Of a stretch of 64,000 nucleotides of DNA, positions 26,932 through 36,709 are shown in pieces. Origin of the DNA: Collinsella sp. (GTDB taxonomy: Bacteria > Actinomycetota > Coriobacteriia > Coriobacteriales > Coriobacteriaceae); NCBI GenBank assembly GCA_031295385.1, contig JAUMOL010000010.1, positions 62,001 through 126,000 of the forward strand, read 5' to 3'. The translations under genes and the position numbers were made by a program. A model generated the notes under the pieces. It worked only from the letters and a program-made list of their open reading frames with translations. It did not search any database and was not told where the DNA came from. Every line of letters begins with the position of its first letter. The stretch's first letter is position 1.

Positions 26932-29682
26932 TTAGGCGGAACGCTTGGCCTCGAGCTTGGCCTGAGCGGCGGCCAGGCGCGCGAGGGGCACGCGGTAGGG
27001 CGAGCAGGACACGTAGTCCACGTCGGCCACGTTAAACAGGCCCTTGATGGACTTGGGGTCGCCGCCGTGCTCGCCGCACACGCCAAAGTGCATGTCGGGA
27101 TTGGTGGCGCGACCCTTCTCGACGGCCATGCGCACCAGCTCGAGTACCGCCGAGTCGATGGTCTCGAAGGGGTTGTTCTTCAAGATCTTCTTGTGCATGT
27201 ACAGCGGGATGAACTTGGCCTCGGCGTCGTCGCGGGAGAAGCCGAAGGTCGTCTGCGTGAGGTCGTTGGTGCCAAAGCAGAAGAAGTCGGCATGATGGGC
27301 GATCTCGTCGGCAACCATGCAGGCACGCGGCAGCTCGAGCATCGTGCCCACGGGAATGTTGAGCTCGACGCCCTCCTCGGCGGATACCTCGGCGATGACA
27401 CGCTCGATGACCTCGCGCGTCTGGACATGCTCGGCCGTGATGGAAACGAGCGGAACCATGATCTCGGGGCGCGGGTCGACGCCTTCCTTGATGAGGCGGG
27501 CAGCAGCCGTGGCGACGGCGCGAACCTGCATGAGCGGCAGATCGCTAAAGACGACGGACAGGCGCACACCGCGCAGGCCGAGCATCGGGTTGGACTCGAC
27601 CATGCCGTCGATACGACGCAGGCGGGCGCGCAGGACGGCAAGCTCTTCCTCGCTGGCGCCAGCGGCTTCCTTCTTGGTGATGGCGACCTCAAGCTCGCGA
27701 GGATTATCCAGGAACTCATGAAGCGGCGGATCGAGCAGGCGAACGACCACATCGCGACCGGACATGGTCTTAAACATCGCCAGGAAGTCCTCGGTCTGAA
27801 CCTTGAGCAGGTCGGCCAGGGCCTGCTGCTTCACGGCCTCATCGTCAGAAAGGATAAAGCTCTGGATGATGTTCTTGCGATCGCCCAGGAACATGTGCTC
27901 GGTGCGGCACAGGCCAATAGCCTCGGCGCCAAACTCGAGTGCGAGTGCAGCATCCTCGGGGTTGTCGGCGTTGACGCGCACATGGTTGGCATGGCCACAG
28001 GTCTCGTCCAGGCGAATCTCGTCGGCCCAGGACAGGATGGTGTCCAGGTCGCCGGTAAGCTCGGCGGAGACCAGGTCGACGGGACCGTCGACGACGATGC
28101 CCTGGGTGCCGTCGATGGAGATGACATCGCCCTCGTGCAGTACGCGGTCGCTGCCCTCGATGCGCACGACCTTCTCGGCGGCGTCGATGTGGAAGCGCTC
28201 AACGCCGCAGACGCAGGGCGTACCCATGCCGCGGGCGATAACGGCGGCATGGCTCGTCTTGCCACCGTGGCTGGTCAGGATGCCCTCGGCGGCGACCATG
28301 CCCTTCAGGTCGTCGGGGTTGGTCTCCCAACGAACCAGAATGACCTTGTGACCCTCGTTGGCGCGCGCGACGGCATCGTCGCTCGAGAACACGACCTCGC
28401 CCACAGCGGCACCAGGGCTGGCGTTCAGACCGCTGGCCAGAGCCTCGTACATCTTGGAGGCGTCGAACTGCGGGTGCAGGAGCTGGTCGAGCTGCGCGGG
28501 ATCGATGCGGCTCACGGCCTCTTCGCGGGTGATCAGGTCTTCCTCGACCATTTCGATAGCGATGCGCAGGGCGGCGGTGGCGGTGCGCTTGCCCACGCGG
28601 GTCTGGAGCATCCAGAGCTTGCCCTGCTCGATGGTGAACTCGATATCGCACATATCGCGGTAATGATCCTCGAGCGTCAGGAACACGCGCTCGAGCCCCT
28701 CACCTGCGGACTCGAGGCCCGGGGTGGTCTTGAGGTCGGCAATGGGCTCGGTGTTGCGGATGCCGGCGACGACGTCCTCGCCCTGGGCGTTAACCAGAAA
28801 ATCGCCGTAGAACTCCTTGGTGCCGTCGGCCGGGTTGCGCGTAAAGGCGACGCCGGTCGCAGAGGTCTCGCCCTTGTTGCCAAAGGCCATGGCCTGCACG
28901 TTGACGGCGGTGCCGAGGTCGTCGGAAATGCCATGCTGCTTGCGGTAGATGCAGGCACGCTCGTTCATCCAGCTGCCAAAGACGGCCTGGATGGCAAGGC
29001 GTAGCTGAAGCTCCGGGTCGTGCGGGAAGACGGGCTTGCCGTCAGCGACCTCGAGCTCGGGATACAGGGCGGCATCGACGTTCTCGGAGAAGATGCCCTT
29101 AAAGGTCTCGACGAGTTCCTGCAGGTCCTCGGCCGAAAGCTCGGAGTCGACGCGAACGCCGGCGACCAGGCGGGCCTGGGTCAGGGCGTTCTCGAACAGG
29201 TCGGCATCGACACCCATGACGACGTTTGAGAACATCTGGATAAAGCGGCGGTAGCTATCCCAGGCAAAACGCGGGTTTTGCGTCTGGGCAATGAGACCCT
29301 GAACGGAGTCGTCGTTGAGACCCAAGTTGAGGACCGTGTCCATCATACCGGGCATGGAGAACGGAGCGCCCGAACGAACCGACACAAGCAGCGGATCGGA
29401 GGCGTCGCCGAGCTTCTTGCCGCAGCGGGCCTCGAGGTCCGCCTCGGCGGCAACAATCTCATCGAGTGCGCCCTCGGGCCACACGTTGCCGGCGCCGGAG
29501 TACTCGACACAGGTCTGGCAGGTAATGGTAAAGCCACCGGGAACCGGCAGGCCGATACGGCTCATCTCGGCAAGGTTAGCGCCTTTGCCGCCAAGCACGA
29601 AGTTCATGGACTTGTCGCCCTCGGTGACACAGGTGCCCTGGGCGTCGGTTCCAAAACGGTAAACCCTCTTGCAATCGCTCAC
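26932..29682 (-). CDS. ppdK: Pyruvate, phosphate dikinase
   Basis: Interconverts PEP + AMP + PPi and pyruvate + ATP + Pi, linking glycolysis to PPi use or gluconeogenesis. The 916-residue protein has the N-terminal nucleotide-grasp domain (FVLGGKGANLAEM), the swivelling phosphohistidine domain GGKTSHAAVIARGMGTPCVCG near residue 460, and a C-terminal PEP barrel with FCFGTNDLTQTTFGFSRDD and the catalytic cysteine in FGVCGEHGGDP. The gene for its regulator lies just upstream at 29981, supporting the dikinase over PEP synthase. Confidence 0.97.
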   Translation of the reverse strand: MSDCKRVYRFGTDAQGTCVTEGDKSMNFVLGGKGANLAEMSRIGLPVPGGFTITCQTCVEYSGAGNVWPEGALDEIVAAEADLEARCGKKLGDASDPLLVSVRSGAPFSMPGMMDTVLNLGLNDDSVQGLIAQTQNPRFAWDSYRRFIQMFSNVVMGVDADLFENALTQARLVAGVRVDSELSAEDLQELVETFKGIFSENVDAALYPELEVADGKPVFPHDPELQLRLAIQAVFGSWMNERACIYRKQHGISDDLGTAVNVQAMAFGNKGETSATGVAFTRNPADGTKEFYGDFLVNAQGEDVVAGIRNTEPIADLKTTPGLESAGEGLERVFLTLEDHYRDMCDIEFTIEQGKLWMLQTRVGKRTATAALRIAIEMVEEDLITREEAVSRIDPAQLDQLLHPQFDASKMYEALASGLNASPGAAVGEVVFSSDDAVARANEGHKVILVRWETNPDDLKGMVAAEGILTSHGGKTSHAAVIARGMGTPCVCGVERFHIDAAEKVVRIEGSDRVLHEGDVISIDGTQGIVVDGPVDLVSAELTGDLDTILSWADEIRLDETCGHANHVRVNADNPEDAALALEFGAEAIGLCRTEHMFLGDRKNIIQSFILSDDEAVKQQALADLLKVQTEDFLAMFKTMSGRDVVVRLLDPPLHEFLDNPRELEVAITKKEAAGASEEELAVLRARLRRIDGMVESNPMLGLRGVRLSVVFSDLPLMQVRAVATAAARLIKEGVDPRPEIMVPLVSITAEHVQTREVIERVIAEVSAEEGVELNIPVGTMLELPRACMVADEIAHHADFFCFGTNDLTQTTFGFSRDDAEAKFIPLYMHKKILKNNPFETIDSAVLELVRMAVEKGRATNPDMHFGVCGEHGGDPKSIKGLFNVADVDYVSCSPYRVPLARLAAAQAKLEAKRSA

Positions 29683-29980
29683 GATACTTCCCCTTCCATG
29701 CGCTTACGCGCACGACCGTGGTAACGAATCGACCCGTCAGATGCGGCCCGTGAGGGAACTATACGGCGGGTTTTGAGCGGGCTTGCGTAGAGGGCGCGGG
29801 GTTTGGTAAACGTGGTAAATGTGGCGGTAAACGGTAGGTAAAGGTGGTTACCTTATGAAGATACCAATGCAAGGGAATTGCAGGTCAAATGCAAGTTCTT
29901 TGCTAAATCGCTTTACCAATATCGTGCATTATTTTTAGGTAGTCTTTTAGAGACGGTGCATTTTTAGCTACCGACATGAG
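29683..29980. promoter_or_regulatory. ppdK upstream control region with clustered GGTAAA repeats
   Basis: A 298-bp gap of lower GC than its surroundings. Between 29805 and 29852 are GGTAAA at 29805, 29814, 29826 and 29837, then a GGTTACC palindrome at 29846; start-to-start spacing is 9-12 bp. Farther up, GTGCATTATTTTTAGGTA (29924) and GTGCATTTTTAGCTA (29956) form a second direct repeat, and TTGCA/TGCAA arms lie around 29879-29895. No convincing promoter pair was found. Confidence 0.55.
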
Positions 29981-30856
29981 TTAACTTTGCTGGGCACGGC
30001 GGGCGGCACGGCGGGCACGGGCTTCCCGGATTTCCTCCAAGTGGCTAATGATCTCGGCAGCGCTTTCCTCGATGGCCTTGCCGTCGGTACGCACCACAAA
30101 GCAGCCTAGGCGCTTCATGAGGGTACGAGCTTCCTCAAGCTCGCTGCGCACGCTCTCGGGCTCGGCATAGGAGCCGGCAACGGCACGAGCGCAGTCATCG
30201 CCCAAGCGGCTATCGCGAATCTCAGAAATAACGTCGACGGTCGAAATCAAACCGAACAGGCGCATCGGGTCAACCTCGTAAATCGACTTGGGCGGCTCCA
30301 TGCCGTGCGCCAGAGGGACGTTGGCCACCTTGTAACCCTGATAGGCCAAATACATCGACAGCGGTGTCTTGGACGTGCGCGATACGCCCAGCAGCACGAT
30401 ATCGGCACCCGACAGATCGTCGCAGCCGCGCCCGTCATCGTGCTCAACGAAATACTCCATGGCCTCGATACGATGGAAATAGCGATCATCGGTCTTGTGA
30501 ATCACGCCCGCAACGCCCTTGGGCGGCACACCGATAAGCGACGACAGCACGGCAAGCGTCGGGCCAATCAGGTCGACCGAGCGAATGTGCAGCATACCCA
30601 GGTAATCGAGCACGCGGGCGCGAAGCGCCGGATCGACAATGGTGTGGAACACGGCAATATCGCGATGGTCCGCATCGACGCGCGGACCCACAAACGACTT
30701 GACCTGCTCCACCGAGCTCACCTTGGGCAGGCGCAAGAGACGAAAAGCCCCTTCATCAAATTGCCCGGACGCCGCAAGCACCACCTCACAAGCGGTATCG
30801 CCGAGCGAGTCGGAGATAACGATAACGGTGGGACGAGCGGTGACCGGGCAATCCAT
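29981..30856 (-). CDS. ppsR: Pyruvate, phosphate dikinase regulatory protein (DUF299 kinase/pyrophosphorylase)
   Basis: Bifunctional enzyme that inactivates PPDK by ADP-dependent threonine phosphorylation and reactivates it by Pi-dependent dephosphorylation. The 291-residue protein has the P-loop-like LLGVSRTSKTPLSMYLA near residue 155, with N-terminal VIVISDSLGDTACEV and YRFHRIEAMEYFVEHDDG-type residues, all standard for DUF299. Its target ppdK lies downstream on the same strand. AAAAGGAG precedes the ATG. Confidence 0.95.
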   Translation of the reverse strand: MDCPVTARPTVIVISDSLGDTACEVVLAASGQFDEGAFRLLRLPKVSSVEQVKSFVGPRVDADHRDIAVFHTIVDPALRARVLDYLGMLHIRSVDLIGPTLAVLSSLIGVPPKGVAGVIHKTDDRYFHRIEAMEYFVEHDDGRGCDDLSGADIVLLGVSRTSKTPLSMYLAYQGYKVANVPLAHGMEPPKSIYEVDPMRLFGLISTVDVISEIRDSRLGDDCARAVAGSYAEPESVRSELEEARTLMKRLGCFVVRTDGKAIEESAAEIISHLEEIREARARRAARRAQQS

Positions 30857-30890
30857 GCGGGGCTCCTTTTGCGCTTACGCGCAGGCTGGC

Positions 30891-32987
30891 TTACTTTTTG
30901 CGGGCAAGCTCACCGATGTTGGCGATACCGGAGAAAACAGCCTCGAAGCGGTTGAGCAACTTAAGGCGATTATCGCGGAGCTGCTCGTCCTTGCCCATGA
31001 CCATAACCTCGTCGAAGAAACGGTCGATGGGGGCACGCAGGGCGGCAAGGGCGGTAAATGCGGCCGGGTAATCCTCGGCAGCAAGGGCGGCATCGACAGC
31101 GGTCTGAGCGGCCTCGGAGGCATCGGCAAGCGCGAGCTCGGCCTCGCCCATCAAGCTGCGGTCGTACTCCGCGCCCAGCTCGGGCTTGGAGATGTGCGCG
31201 GCACGGGCATAAGCGGTCGCAAGGTTGTCGAACGTCTCGGCGTCGTTCTTGCGGGCCTCGTCGAGGGCGGCGCAGCGGGCGAAGAAGACGGACGGAGCGA
31301 TGATGTGCACCGCGGAGACGGCGGCAACGGTATCGGCCGGGATCTTTTCGTCGCGGGCCATGCTCACCAGGCGGCCATGGAAGAAGTCACGAACCTGCTG
31401 GGCGACCTCGGCGGCGTCGAACTCAATGCCCTGCTCGCTATAGAGCTCGAGGGCGAAGTCGATGAGCGATGTGGGGTCGATCGGCAGACGGTCGCGCAGG
31501 ATGTTGATGATGCCGATAGCGGCACGACGCAGCGCGTAGGGGTCCGAAGAGCCGGTCGGGGGCTCGCCGATGGCAAAGATACCGGCGATGGTATCGAGCT
31601 TGTCGGCGCAGGCCACGATGCAGCCAGCGGTGCCCTCGGGCAGCTCGTCACCGGCAAAGCGGGGACGATAATGATCGCGAATGGCGTGGGCAACCTCGTC
31701 GTTCTCCCCCATCGCGGTGGCGTAGTAACCGCCCATCACGCCCTGCTGGCTCGTGAACTCGACGACGGCGTTGGATACCAAGTCGGCCTTGCACAGGTGC
31801 GCGGCGCGAGCGGCATCGGCGGCCAGGTGGGCGCCCAGATGGGCCTCGCGAGCGATGGCAAGCGCGAGTTGCTCAATGCGCTCGGACTTGGCGAGCACGC
31901 TACCGAGCTTCTCCTGGAAGGCAACCTTGGCCAGACGCTCACGGAACTCGTCGAGGGAGATCTTCAGGTCCTCCTCGTAGAAGAACTTTGCGTCGTCCAG
32001 ACGGGCGCGCACGACGCGCTCGTTGCCGTCGATCACGCGCTCGGCGTTCTCGGGCTTGCTGTTGGAGACGACCACGAACTCACGCGTGAGCTTGCCCTCG
32101 CCGTCATAGATCGGGAAGTAGCGCTGGTTGGTGAGCATGGACTCGCAGATGATCTCGTGCGGGACCTTGAGGAACTCCTCATCGAAGGTACCGACGAGCA
32201 CCGTCGGCCACTCGCAGAGGTTAATGACCTCCTCGAAGACCTTCTTGGGCGTGTCGACATGACAGCCGGGGCGAGCGGCCTCGACCTCGGCGATGCCGGC
32301 AAGGATGGCCTCGCGACGACGCTCGGCAGAAAGCACGCCGGCGTCCTCGAGCACCTGCTCGTAAACAGCGGGGCTGGCAACAACATGGTCGCCAGGGCCA
32401 AGTACGCGATGACCGCGCGTGGTGTTGCCGCTCGTCACGTCGGCAAACGACACGGGCACAACATCCTCGCCCAAAAGGCAGCAGATCCAGCGGACCGGAC
32501 GAACAAAGGTCGCATGCTCGTGACCCCAGCGCTGGCTGCGGTAGTTGGGCCACTGCAGGCCGGCGATGGTCTTCTCGCACAGAGCGGTCAGAATCGGCGT
32601 AGCCGGTGCGGAGGGAATGTTCTTCTCGGCAAACACATACTCGCGACCGTCGGTGTCCTCGCGACGGACCAGGTCCTCGCCAGCCACACCGCACTTGCGG
32701 GCAAAGCCCTGGGCGGCCTTGGTGGCGTTACCGTCAGCGTCGAAGGCAATGTTGGCCGCGGGGCCACGCTTGACCTCATGGACCTCATCGGTCGCGGTGG
32801 CGACGTTGGCCACGAGCGCAGCCAGGCGACGCGGGCTCGAGATCACGCGGACCTCGCCATGGGCCAGACCGGCCTCGTCGAGACCCTTGGCGATCATGGT
32901 GCCAAGCTGCTTGACGGCATTGTTCAACGGTGCGGAGGGCATTTCCTCCGTACCGATCTCAAACAGGAAATCCTTAGCGTCTGCCAT
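30891..32987 (-). CDS. glyS: Glycyl-tRNA synthetase beta subunit
   Basis: Subunit of the alpha2beta2 enzyme, used for tRNA-Gly recognition. The 698 residues begin with FLFEIGTEEMPSAPLNNAVKQL and include the HD-like region and the C-terminal anticodon-binding (DALR) domain ending FDEVMVMGKDEQLRDNRLKLL. It starts three bases after the glyQ stop, so the two are coupled. Confidence 0.97.
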   Translation of the reverse strand: MADAKDFLFEIGTEEMPSAPLNNAVKQLGTMIAKGLDEAGLAHGEVRVISSPRRLAALVANVATATDEVHEVKRGPAANIAFDADGNATKAAQGFARKCGVAGEDLVRREDTDGREYVFAEKNIPSAPATPILTALCEKTIAGLQWPNYRSQRWGHEHATFVRPVRWICCLLGEDVVPVSFADVTSGNTTRGHRVLGPGDHVVASPAVYEQVLEDAGVLSAERRREAILAGIAEVEAARPGCHVDTPKKVFEEVINLCEWPTVLVGTFDEEFLKVPHEIICESMLTNQRYFPIYDGEGKLTREFVVVSNSKPENAERVIDGNERVVRARLDDAKFFYEEDLKISLDEFRERLAKVAFQEKLGSVLAKSERIEQLALAIAREAHLGAHLAADAARAAHLCKADLVSNAVVEFTSQQGVMGGYYATAMGENDEVAHAIRDHYRPRFAGDELPEGTAGCIVACADKLDTIAGIFAIGEPPTGSSDPYALRRAAIGIINILRDRLPIDPTSLIDFALELYSEQGIEFDAAEVAQQVRDFFHGRLVSMARDEKIPADTVAAVSAVHIIAPSVFFARCAALDEARKNDAETFDNLATAYARAAHISKPELGAEYDRSLMGEAELALADASEAAQTAVDAALAAEDYPAAFTALAALRAPIDRFFDEVMVMGKDEQLRDNRLKLLNRFEAVFSGIANIGELARKK

Positions 32988-32990
32988 GGC

Positions 32991-33902
32991 TTACGCCACC
33001 TCGCCTTCCTGGTCGGCATTCTCGTTGACTCCGGCGACCTCGGCCATGTAGGCCTCGCAGCACGCCTTGGCGACGGCGCGGACGCGCAGGATGTAGTTGG
33101 CACGCTCGACCGCGGACAGGGCGCCGCGAGCATCGAGCAGGTTGAAAGCGTGGCTGCACTTCATGACGCAGTCATATGCCGGCAGCGGCAGCTTGCGCTC
33201 CAGGCAGGAATGGCACTCGGCCTCGTAGTCGTCAAACTTCTGACGCATCATCTCGACGTTGGCGACCTCAAAGTTATAGGCACTGAACTCGCGCTCGTTC
33301 TCGAGGAACACGTCGCCATAGGTCATGGGCGTGCCGTCGGGCAGGTAGCTCCACACCAAGTCGTAGACGGAATTGACGCCCTGCGCATACATGGCGATGC
33401 GCTCCAGGCCATAGGTGATCTCGACGGGCACGGGGTCGACCTCGATACCGCCCACCTGCTGGAAGTACGTAAACTGCGTGACCTCCATGCCATTGAGCCA
33501 GACCTCCCAGCCAAGGCCCCAGGCGCCGAGCGTCGGGCTCTCCCAGTCGTCCTCGACAAAGCGGACGTCATGGTCGTTGGGGTCCAGACCGATAGCGGCA
33601 AGAGACCCCAGGTAAAGCTCCTGGGCGTTGACCGGAGAGGGCTTGATGAGCACCTGGAACTGATAGTAGTGCTGCATGCGGTTGGGGTTTTCGCCGTAGC
33701 GGCCGTCGGCAGGACGGCGGCAAGGCTGAGCATAGCAGGTGCGCCACTCGGCGGGACCGAGCGAGCGCAGCGTGGTCGCGGTGTGGAAGGTACCGGCACC
33801 GACCTCGGAGTCATAGGGCTGCATAATGACGCAGCCCTGCTCGCCCCAGTACTGCTGGAGGCGCAGGATGATGTCTTGGAAGGAAAGCGATGAAGCGTTC
33901 AT
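32991..33902 (-). CDS. glyQ: Glycyl-tRNA synthetase alpha subunit
   Basis: Catalytic subunit that adenylates glycine. The 303 residues show [24 protein letters not shown] and [18 protein letters not shown] near the N terminus, and AYVQPCRRP-type [18 protein letters not shown] (motif 2). ATG start. A TATAGT -10-like box lies at about 33952 but no -35 box was found; co-transcription with lepB upstream is possible. Confidence 0.97.
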   Translation of the reverse strand: MNASSLSFQDIILRLQQYWGEQGCVIMQPYDSEVGAGTFHTATTLRSLGPAEWRTCYAQPCRRPADGRYGENPNRMQHYYQFQVLIKPSPVNAQELYLGSLAAIGLDPNDHDVRFVEDDWESPTLGAWGLGWEVWLNGMEVTQFTYFQQVGGIEVDPVPVEITYGLERIAMYAQGVNSVYDLVWSYLPDGTPMTYGDVFLENEREFSAYNFEVANVEMMRQKFDDYEAECHSCLERKLPLPAYDCVMKCSHAFNLLDARGALSAVERANYILRVRAVAKACCEAYMAEVAGVNENADQEGEVA

Positions 33903-33961
33903 GCCTCTAATATCCCCTCGTCGAAACGATTACACGGTTAGGTACTGTACTATAGCGGTTT

Positions 33962-34555
33962 TTAGTCGATAGCGCCGATGCGGTTGAGCGGCCAGTAGCG
34001 AACGAGTGCCACGGCAACCAGATCCGAGCTTTTGACCGGACCAAATATACGGGAATCAGCGGAGTTCTCACGATTGTCACCCATCATCCACACGCAATCA
34101 TCTGGAACGGTGTAAGGAAAGGTAATGTTCTCGGACAAGGGCCAGCTCATACCAGCTGTATAGCCCTCGTCGAGCACTTGTCCGTCGACAACCACCTTGC
34201 CATCTTGCAAGTCAACGGTCTGGCCCGCAGTTGCTATCACGCGCTTCACAAGCAAGTCATGCCCAGTAGTCTTATCGGGGTTGTGGAACACCACAATATC
34301 GCCCTGCCTAACGGGCATACCGAGCTCAAGCGTCACCTTCTGCGCCAAGATCTGATCGTGTTCTTCAATCGTATGCTCCATGGAGCCGGTGGGCACCACA
34401 AAGGGTTCAATCACAAACGAGCGAATCAAGAAGGTGGCGGCGAGCGCGATTAGAATGACCAAAACCCATTCCAAGGCGCCACGCAAAGTGAAAACGGACC
34501 TCTCGCCAAAATCATGTTCAAGATGAACTCGTTGGCGGCCTTTATTGTCCTCCAT
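33962..34555 (-). CDS. lepB: Signal peptidase I
   Basis: Membrane serine protease that removes Sec and Tat signal peptides. The 197-residue protein has one N-terminal membrane segment (WVLVILIALAATFLIRSFVI, about 29-48), the catalytic serine in VPTGSMEHTI and the catalytic lysine in LVKRVIATAGQ, plus the box-E GDNRENSADSR. GAGGTG precedes ATG 34555; the frame begins farther upstream without a site. Confidence 0.96.
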   Translation of the reverse strand: MEDNKGRQRVHLEHDFGERSVFTLRGALEWVLVILIALAATFLIRSFVIEPFVVPTGSMEHTIEEHDQILAQKVTLELGMPVRQGDIVVFHNPDKTTGHDLLVKRVIATAGQTVDLQDGKVVVDGQVLDEGYTAGMSWPLSENITFPYTVPDDCVWMMGDNRENSADSRIFGPVKSSDLVAVALVRYWPLNRIGAID

Positions 34556-34556
34556 G

Positions 34557-35303
34557 TTATTCACCTCTTCCAGAAAGCAAATCCTGCGCGTATGCACGCT
34601 CCTCGGGCGTGAGCCGCGCCGTCTCGATCAAGTCGGGACGCCAGCGGCAGGTGCGCTCGATGGCGTTCTTGCGACGCCAGGCATCGACCTTGGCGTGATC
34701 GCCGCTCACAAGCACCGGAGGCACGCCCTCGCCGTTGAACTCGGCAGGACGGGTGTACTGCGCGTACTCGAGCAGGCCTCCGTCCTCGGCGGTCGAGAAC
34801 GACTCGTCGACGTTGCTCATCTCGTCACCAAGGGCGCCGGGAATGAGGCGTACGACGGCATCGGCAACGACCATAGCGGGAAGCTCGCCGCCCGTGAGCA
34901 CGTAGTCGCCGATCGACAGACGCTCATCGGCATACGCATACGCGCGCTCGTCGACGCCCTCGTAGCGACTGCACACAAACAACAGGCGCTCACTTTTGAG
35001 CAGGCGCTCGGCCACATGCTGCGTAAAGGGCTCGCCACAGGGGGTAAAGAACACCACAGTGGGCTTGGGACCCTCTGCGCTAATGGCCTCGATGGCCTCT
35101 GCGATAGGCTCGACCTTCATGAGCATGCCCTGCCCGCCGCCGTACGGCTCGTCATCGACGGTACGATGGCGGTCGTGCGTCCAGTCACGCAGGTTATACG
35201 CCTTAAAATCAAAAAGGCCGGCCTTGCGGGCGCGGCCCAAAATCGACGTGGACATGACGGGCTCAAACATCTCGGGAAAGACCGAAAGGGTCTCAATCAG
35301 CAT
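34557..35303 (-). CDS. trmD: tRNA (guanine-37-N1)-methyltransferase
   Basis: SPOUT methyltransferase that makes m1G37 and prevents +1 frameshifting. The 248 residues show TLSVFPEMFEPVMSTSILGRA, PYGGGQGMLMKVEPIAEA, SRYEGVDERA and the knot segment SIGDYVLTGGELPAMVVADAVVRLIPG. GGAGGAC precedes the ATG. One base separates its stop from the lepB start. Confidence 0.97.
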   Translation of the reverse strand: MLIETLSVFPEMFEPVMSTSILGRARKAGLFDFKAYNLRDWTHDRHRTVDDEPYGGGQGMLMKVEPIAEAIEAISAEGPKPTVVFFTPCGEPFTQHVAERLLKSERLLFVCSRYEGVDERAYAYADERLSIGDYVLTGGELPAMVVADAVVRLIPGALGDEMSNVDESFSTAEDGGLLEYAQYTRPAEFNGEGVPPVLVSGDHAKVDAWRRKNAIERTCRWRPDLIETARLTPEERAYAQDLLSGRGE

Positions 35304-35313
35304 GTTGTCCTCC

Positions 35314-35835
35314 CTACTTGTCCATATCGATCAGGCCGTCCATCACGTGGACGGAAATTGTTCCTGTGTCGGGAAGATCGAGCACAACCTGCTCGATCAC
35401 GGGAATCAGTACCTCGCCGTATCGATCACCCTCGACAACCCAAACATCGTTAGCGGGCGTCGACATGATCTCGACAATCGTGCCGAGCGAACCGAAGCGC
35501 TCGTCGACCACCTCGCGACCCATCAGGTCGGTATAGGCAGCGTCGAGCGAATCGAGCTCAAAGTCGTCACGATTTGCCAGCACGTAGCATCCCGTGATGC
35601 CCTCGGCGGCCGTCAAGTCGTCAATGCCCTCAAACGAGACCAGATCGCCATCGCCCGTATCGGTGACGGACACGACCGTGCAAAAGCGGTCGCGCTTGAG
35701 CGCCGGCGGCGTCAGGGCGACGCGCATACCCGGCTCTAATACAGAAGGAAGCCCCCGCAGCGGCTGCGCGAGGACCTCCCCCTTCCTTCCGTGCGGCTTG
35801 ACCACACGGGCGATGTTTTTGTACTGGGACCTCAA
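35314..35835 (-). CDS. rimM: Ribosome maturation factor RimM
   Basis: Assists 30S head assembly by binding S19. The 173-residue protein has the N-terminal RimM barrel (ARVVKPHGRKGEVLAQPLRG) and a C-terminal PRC domain (GREVVDERFGSLGTIVEIMSTPANDVWVVEG and EVLIPVIEQVV). Starts at TTG; an AGGA lies close upstream, so the start is approximate. Sits in rpsP-khpA-rimM-trmD order. Confidence 0.94.
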   Translation of the reverse strand: MRSQYKNIARVVKPHGRKGEVLAQPLRGLPSVLEPGMRVALTPPALKRDRFCTVVSVTDTGDGDLVSFEGIDDLTAAEGITGCYVLANRDDFELDSLDAAYTDLMGREVVDERFGSLGTIVEIMSTPANDVWVVEGDRYGEVLIPVIEQVVLDLPDTGTISVHVMDGLIDMDK

Positions 35836-35839
35836 GGTC

Positions 35840-36124
35840 CTAGCCCAGAACCTCTACCTCGACAGCAGTGTCGAGGCGAGCGGCCAATGCACGGGCGAGC
35901 GTGCGAATGGCCTTGATGGTACGGCCACGACGGCCGATGACCTTAGCGACGTCATCCTCGGCGACCGAAACCTCAATCGTAGAGGCGTCGTCACCATCGA
36001 TGACCTCAAGGCTCACGGAATCCGGGTCGTCGACGATCTGAACAACGAGATATTCGACGAGATCGGCGATGCGATCTGAGAGCATTGCCTCACCCTCGAG
36101 CTGTGCAGCGTCAACCTCAGGCAC
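35840..36124 (-). CDS. khpA: KH-domain RNA-binding protein KhpA
   Basis: Small single-KH protein that acts with KhpB/Jag on RNAs linked to cell division. The 94 residues include the KH signature VAEDDVAKVIGRRGRTIKAIRTLARA (GxxG as GRRG, about residue 65). Starts at GTG with GAGGAG six bases upstream. Located between rpsP and rimM as in most Gram-positive bacteria. Confidence 0.93.
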   Translation of the reverse strand: MPEVDAAQLEGEAMLSDRIADLVEYLVVQIVDDPDSVSLEVIDGDDASTIEVSVAEDDVAKVIGRRGRTIKAIRTLARALAARLDTAVEVEVLG

Positions 36125-36127
36125 GAT

Positions 36128-36469
36128 TTACTCCTCGGCGCCCTCAGCGGCCTCAGCGGCAGCCTTAGCGGCCTCGGCCTCTTTGGCGAGCTGCTTCTTG
36201 GACTTCTTGACGACGGTCTCGGTCTTCTCGCCCTCGTTGGCGGCCTTGACCAGAGCGGCGACGGCGTCGGTGAGCTGAGCGCCCTTGGACTGCCAGTCGG
36301 CGATCTTCTCGAGGTCGAGGTTGATGGTCTTGGGGGCGGTCATCGGGTTGTAGCGGCCAACCTCCTCGATGATACGACCGTCACGCGGGGCGCGGGAATC
36401 GGCGACGACGACACGGTAGTACGGACGCTTCTTAGCGCCGTGACGAGCAAGGCGAATCTTGACTGCCAA
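36128..36469 (-). CDS. rpsP: 30S ribosomal protein S16
   Basis: Assembly protein with 113 residues. [31 protein letters not shown] and IEEVGRYNP are diagnostic. The conserved N terminus begins right after a TTG at 36469, with GGAGG eight bases upstream, so TTG is almost certainly the start. A C-terminal Lys/Ala/Glu-rich tail of about 30 residues ([15 protein letters not shown] and on) exceeds the minimal S16. Confidence 0.96.
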   Translation of the reverse strand: MAVKIRLARHGAKKRPYYRVVVADSRAPRDGRIIEEVGRYNPMTAPKTINLDLEKIADWQSKGAQLTDAVAALVKAANEGEKTETVVKKSKKQLAKEAEAAKAAAEAAEGAEE

Positions 36470-36658
36470 AGGAAACTCCTCCAACCAAGCAGCTTTAGGC
36501 TGCAACTACAAACAAACAGTTGAACATAATACGCCATCGACGCGGGCAGGTGAAGTCCGTGAGACCAACTTCTTCGGTGTAGTCGAGGGCAAATCCATAT
36601 CTTAGACAAGAATTCGGGATTTGCAAGCACATACACGCACCCCACATGAGCTGCGCGG

Positions 36659-36693
36659 TATACTCATGACATGGAAAGACGCGAACATACATA
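36659..36693 (+). promoter_or_regulatory. dinB promoter region with a possible LexA-like half-site
   Basis: A -10 box TATACT is at 36659-36664. CGAACATACATACG follows at 36682-36695 and resembles the Gram-positive SOS box (CGAAC-N4-GTTCG), though the second arm is poor. No -35 box at normal distance is visible. If the site is real, the start ATG at 36671 cannot be used and translation begins at 36710. Confidence 0.35.
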
Positions 36694-36709
36694 CGGTTAT
36701 GAGGATGCC

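Noticed and set aside
26896..29004. 702-codon plus-strand frame over ppdK
   Set aside because: Same effect: antisense to a strongly biased gene, no domain, no ribosome site.
29805..29852. CRISPR-like array
   Set aside because: Repeats are six bases with short spacing; no spacers or cas genes.
30639..33893. 1084-codon plus-strand frame over glyQS
   Set aside because: Antisense shadow of two convincing genes; translation has no recognisable domains.
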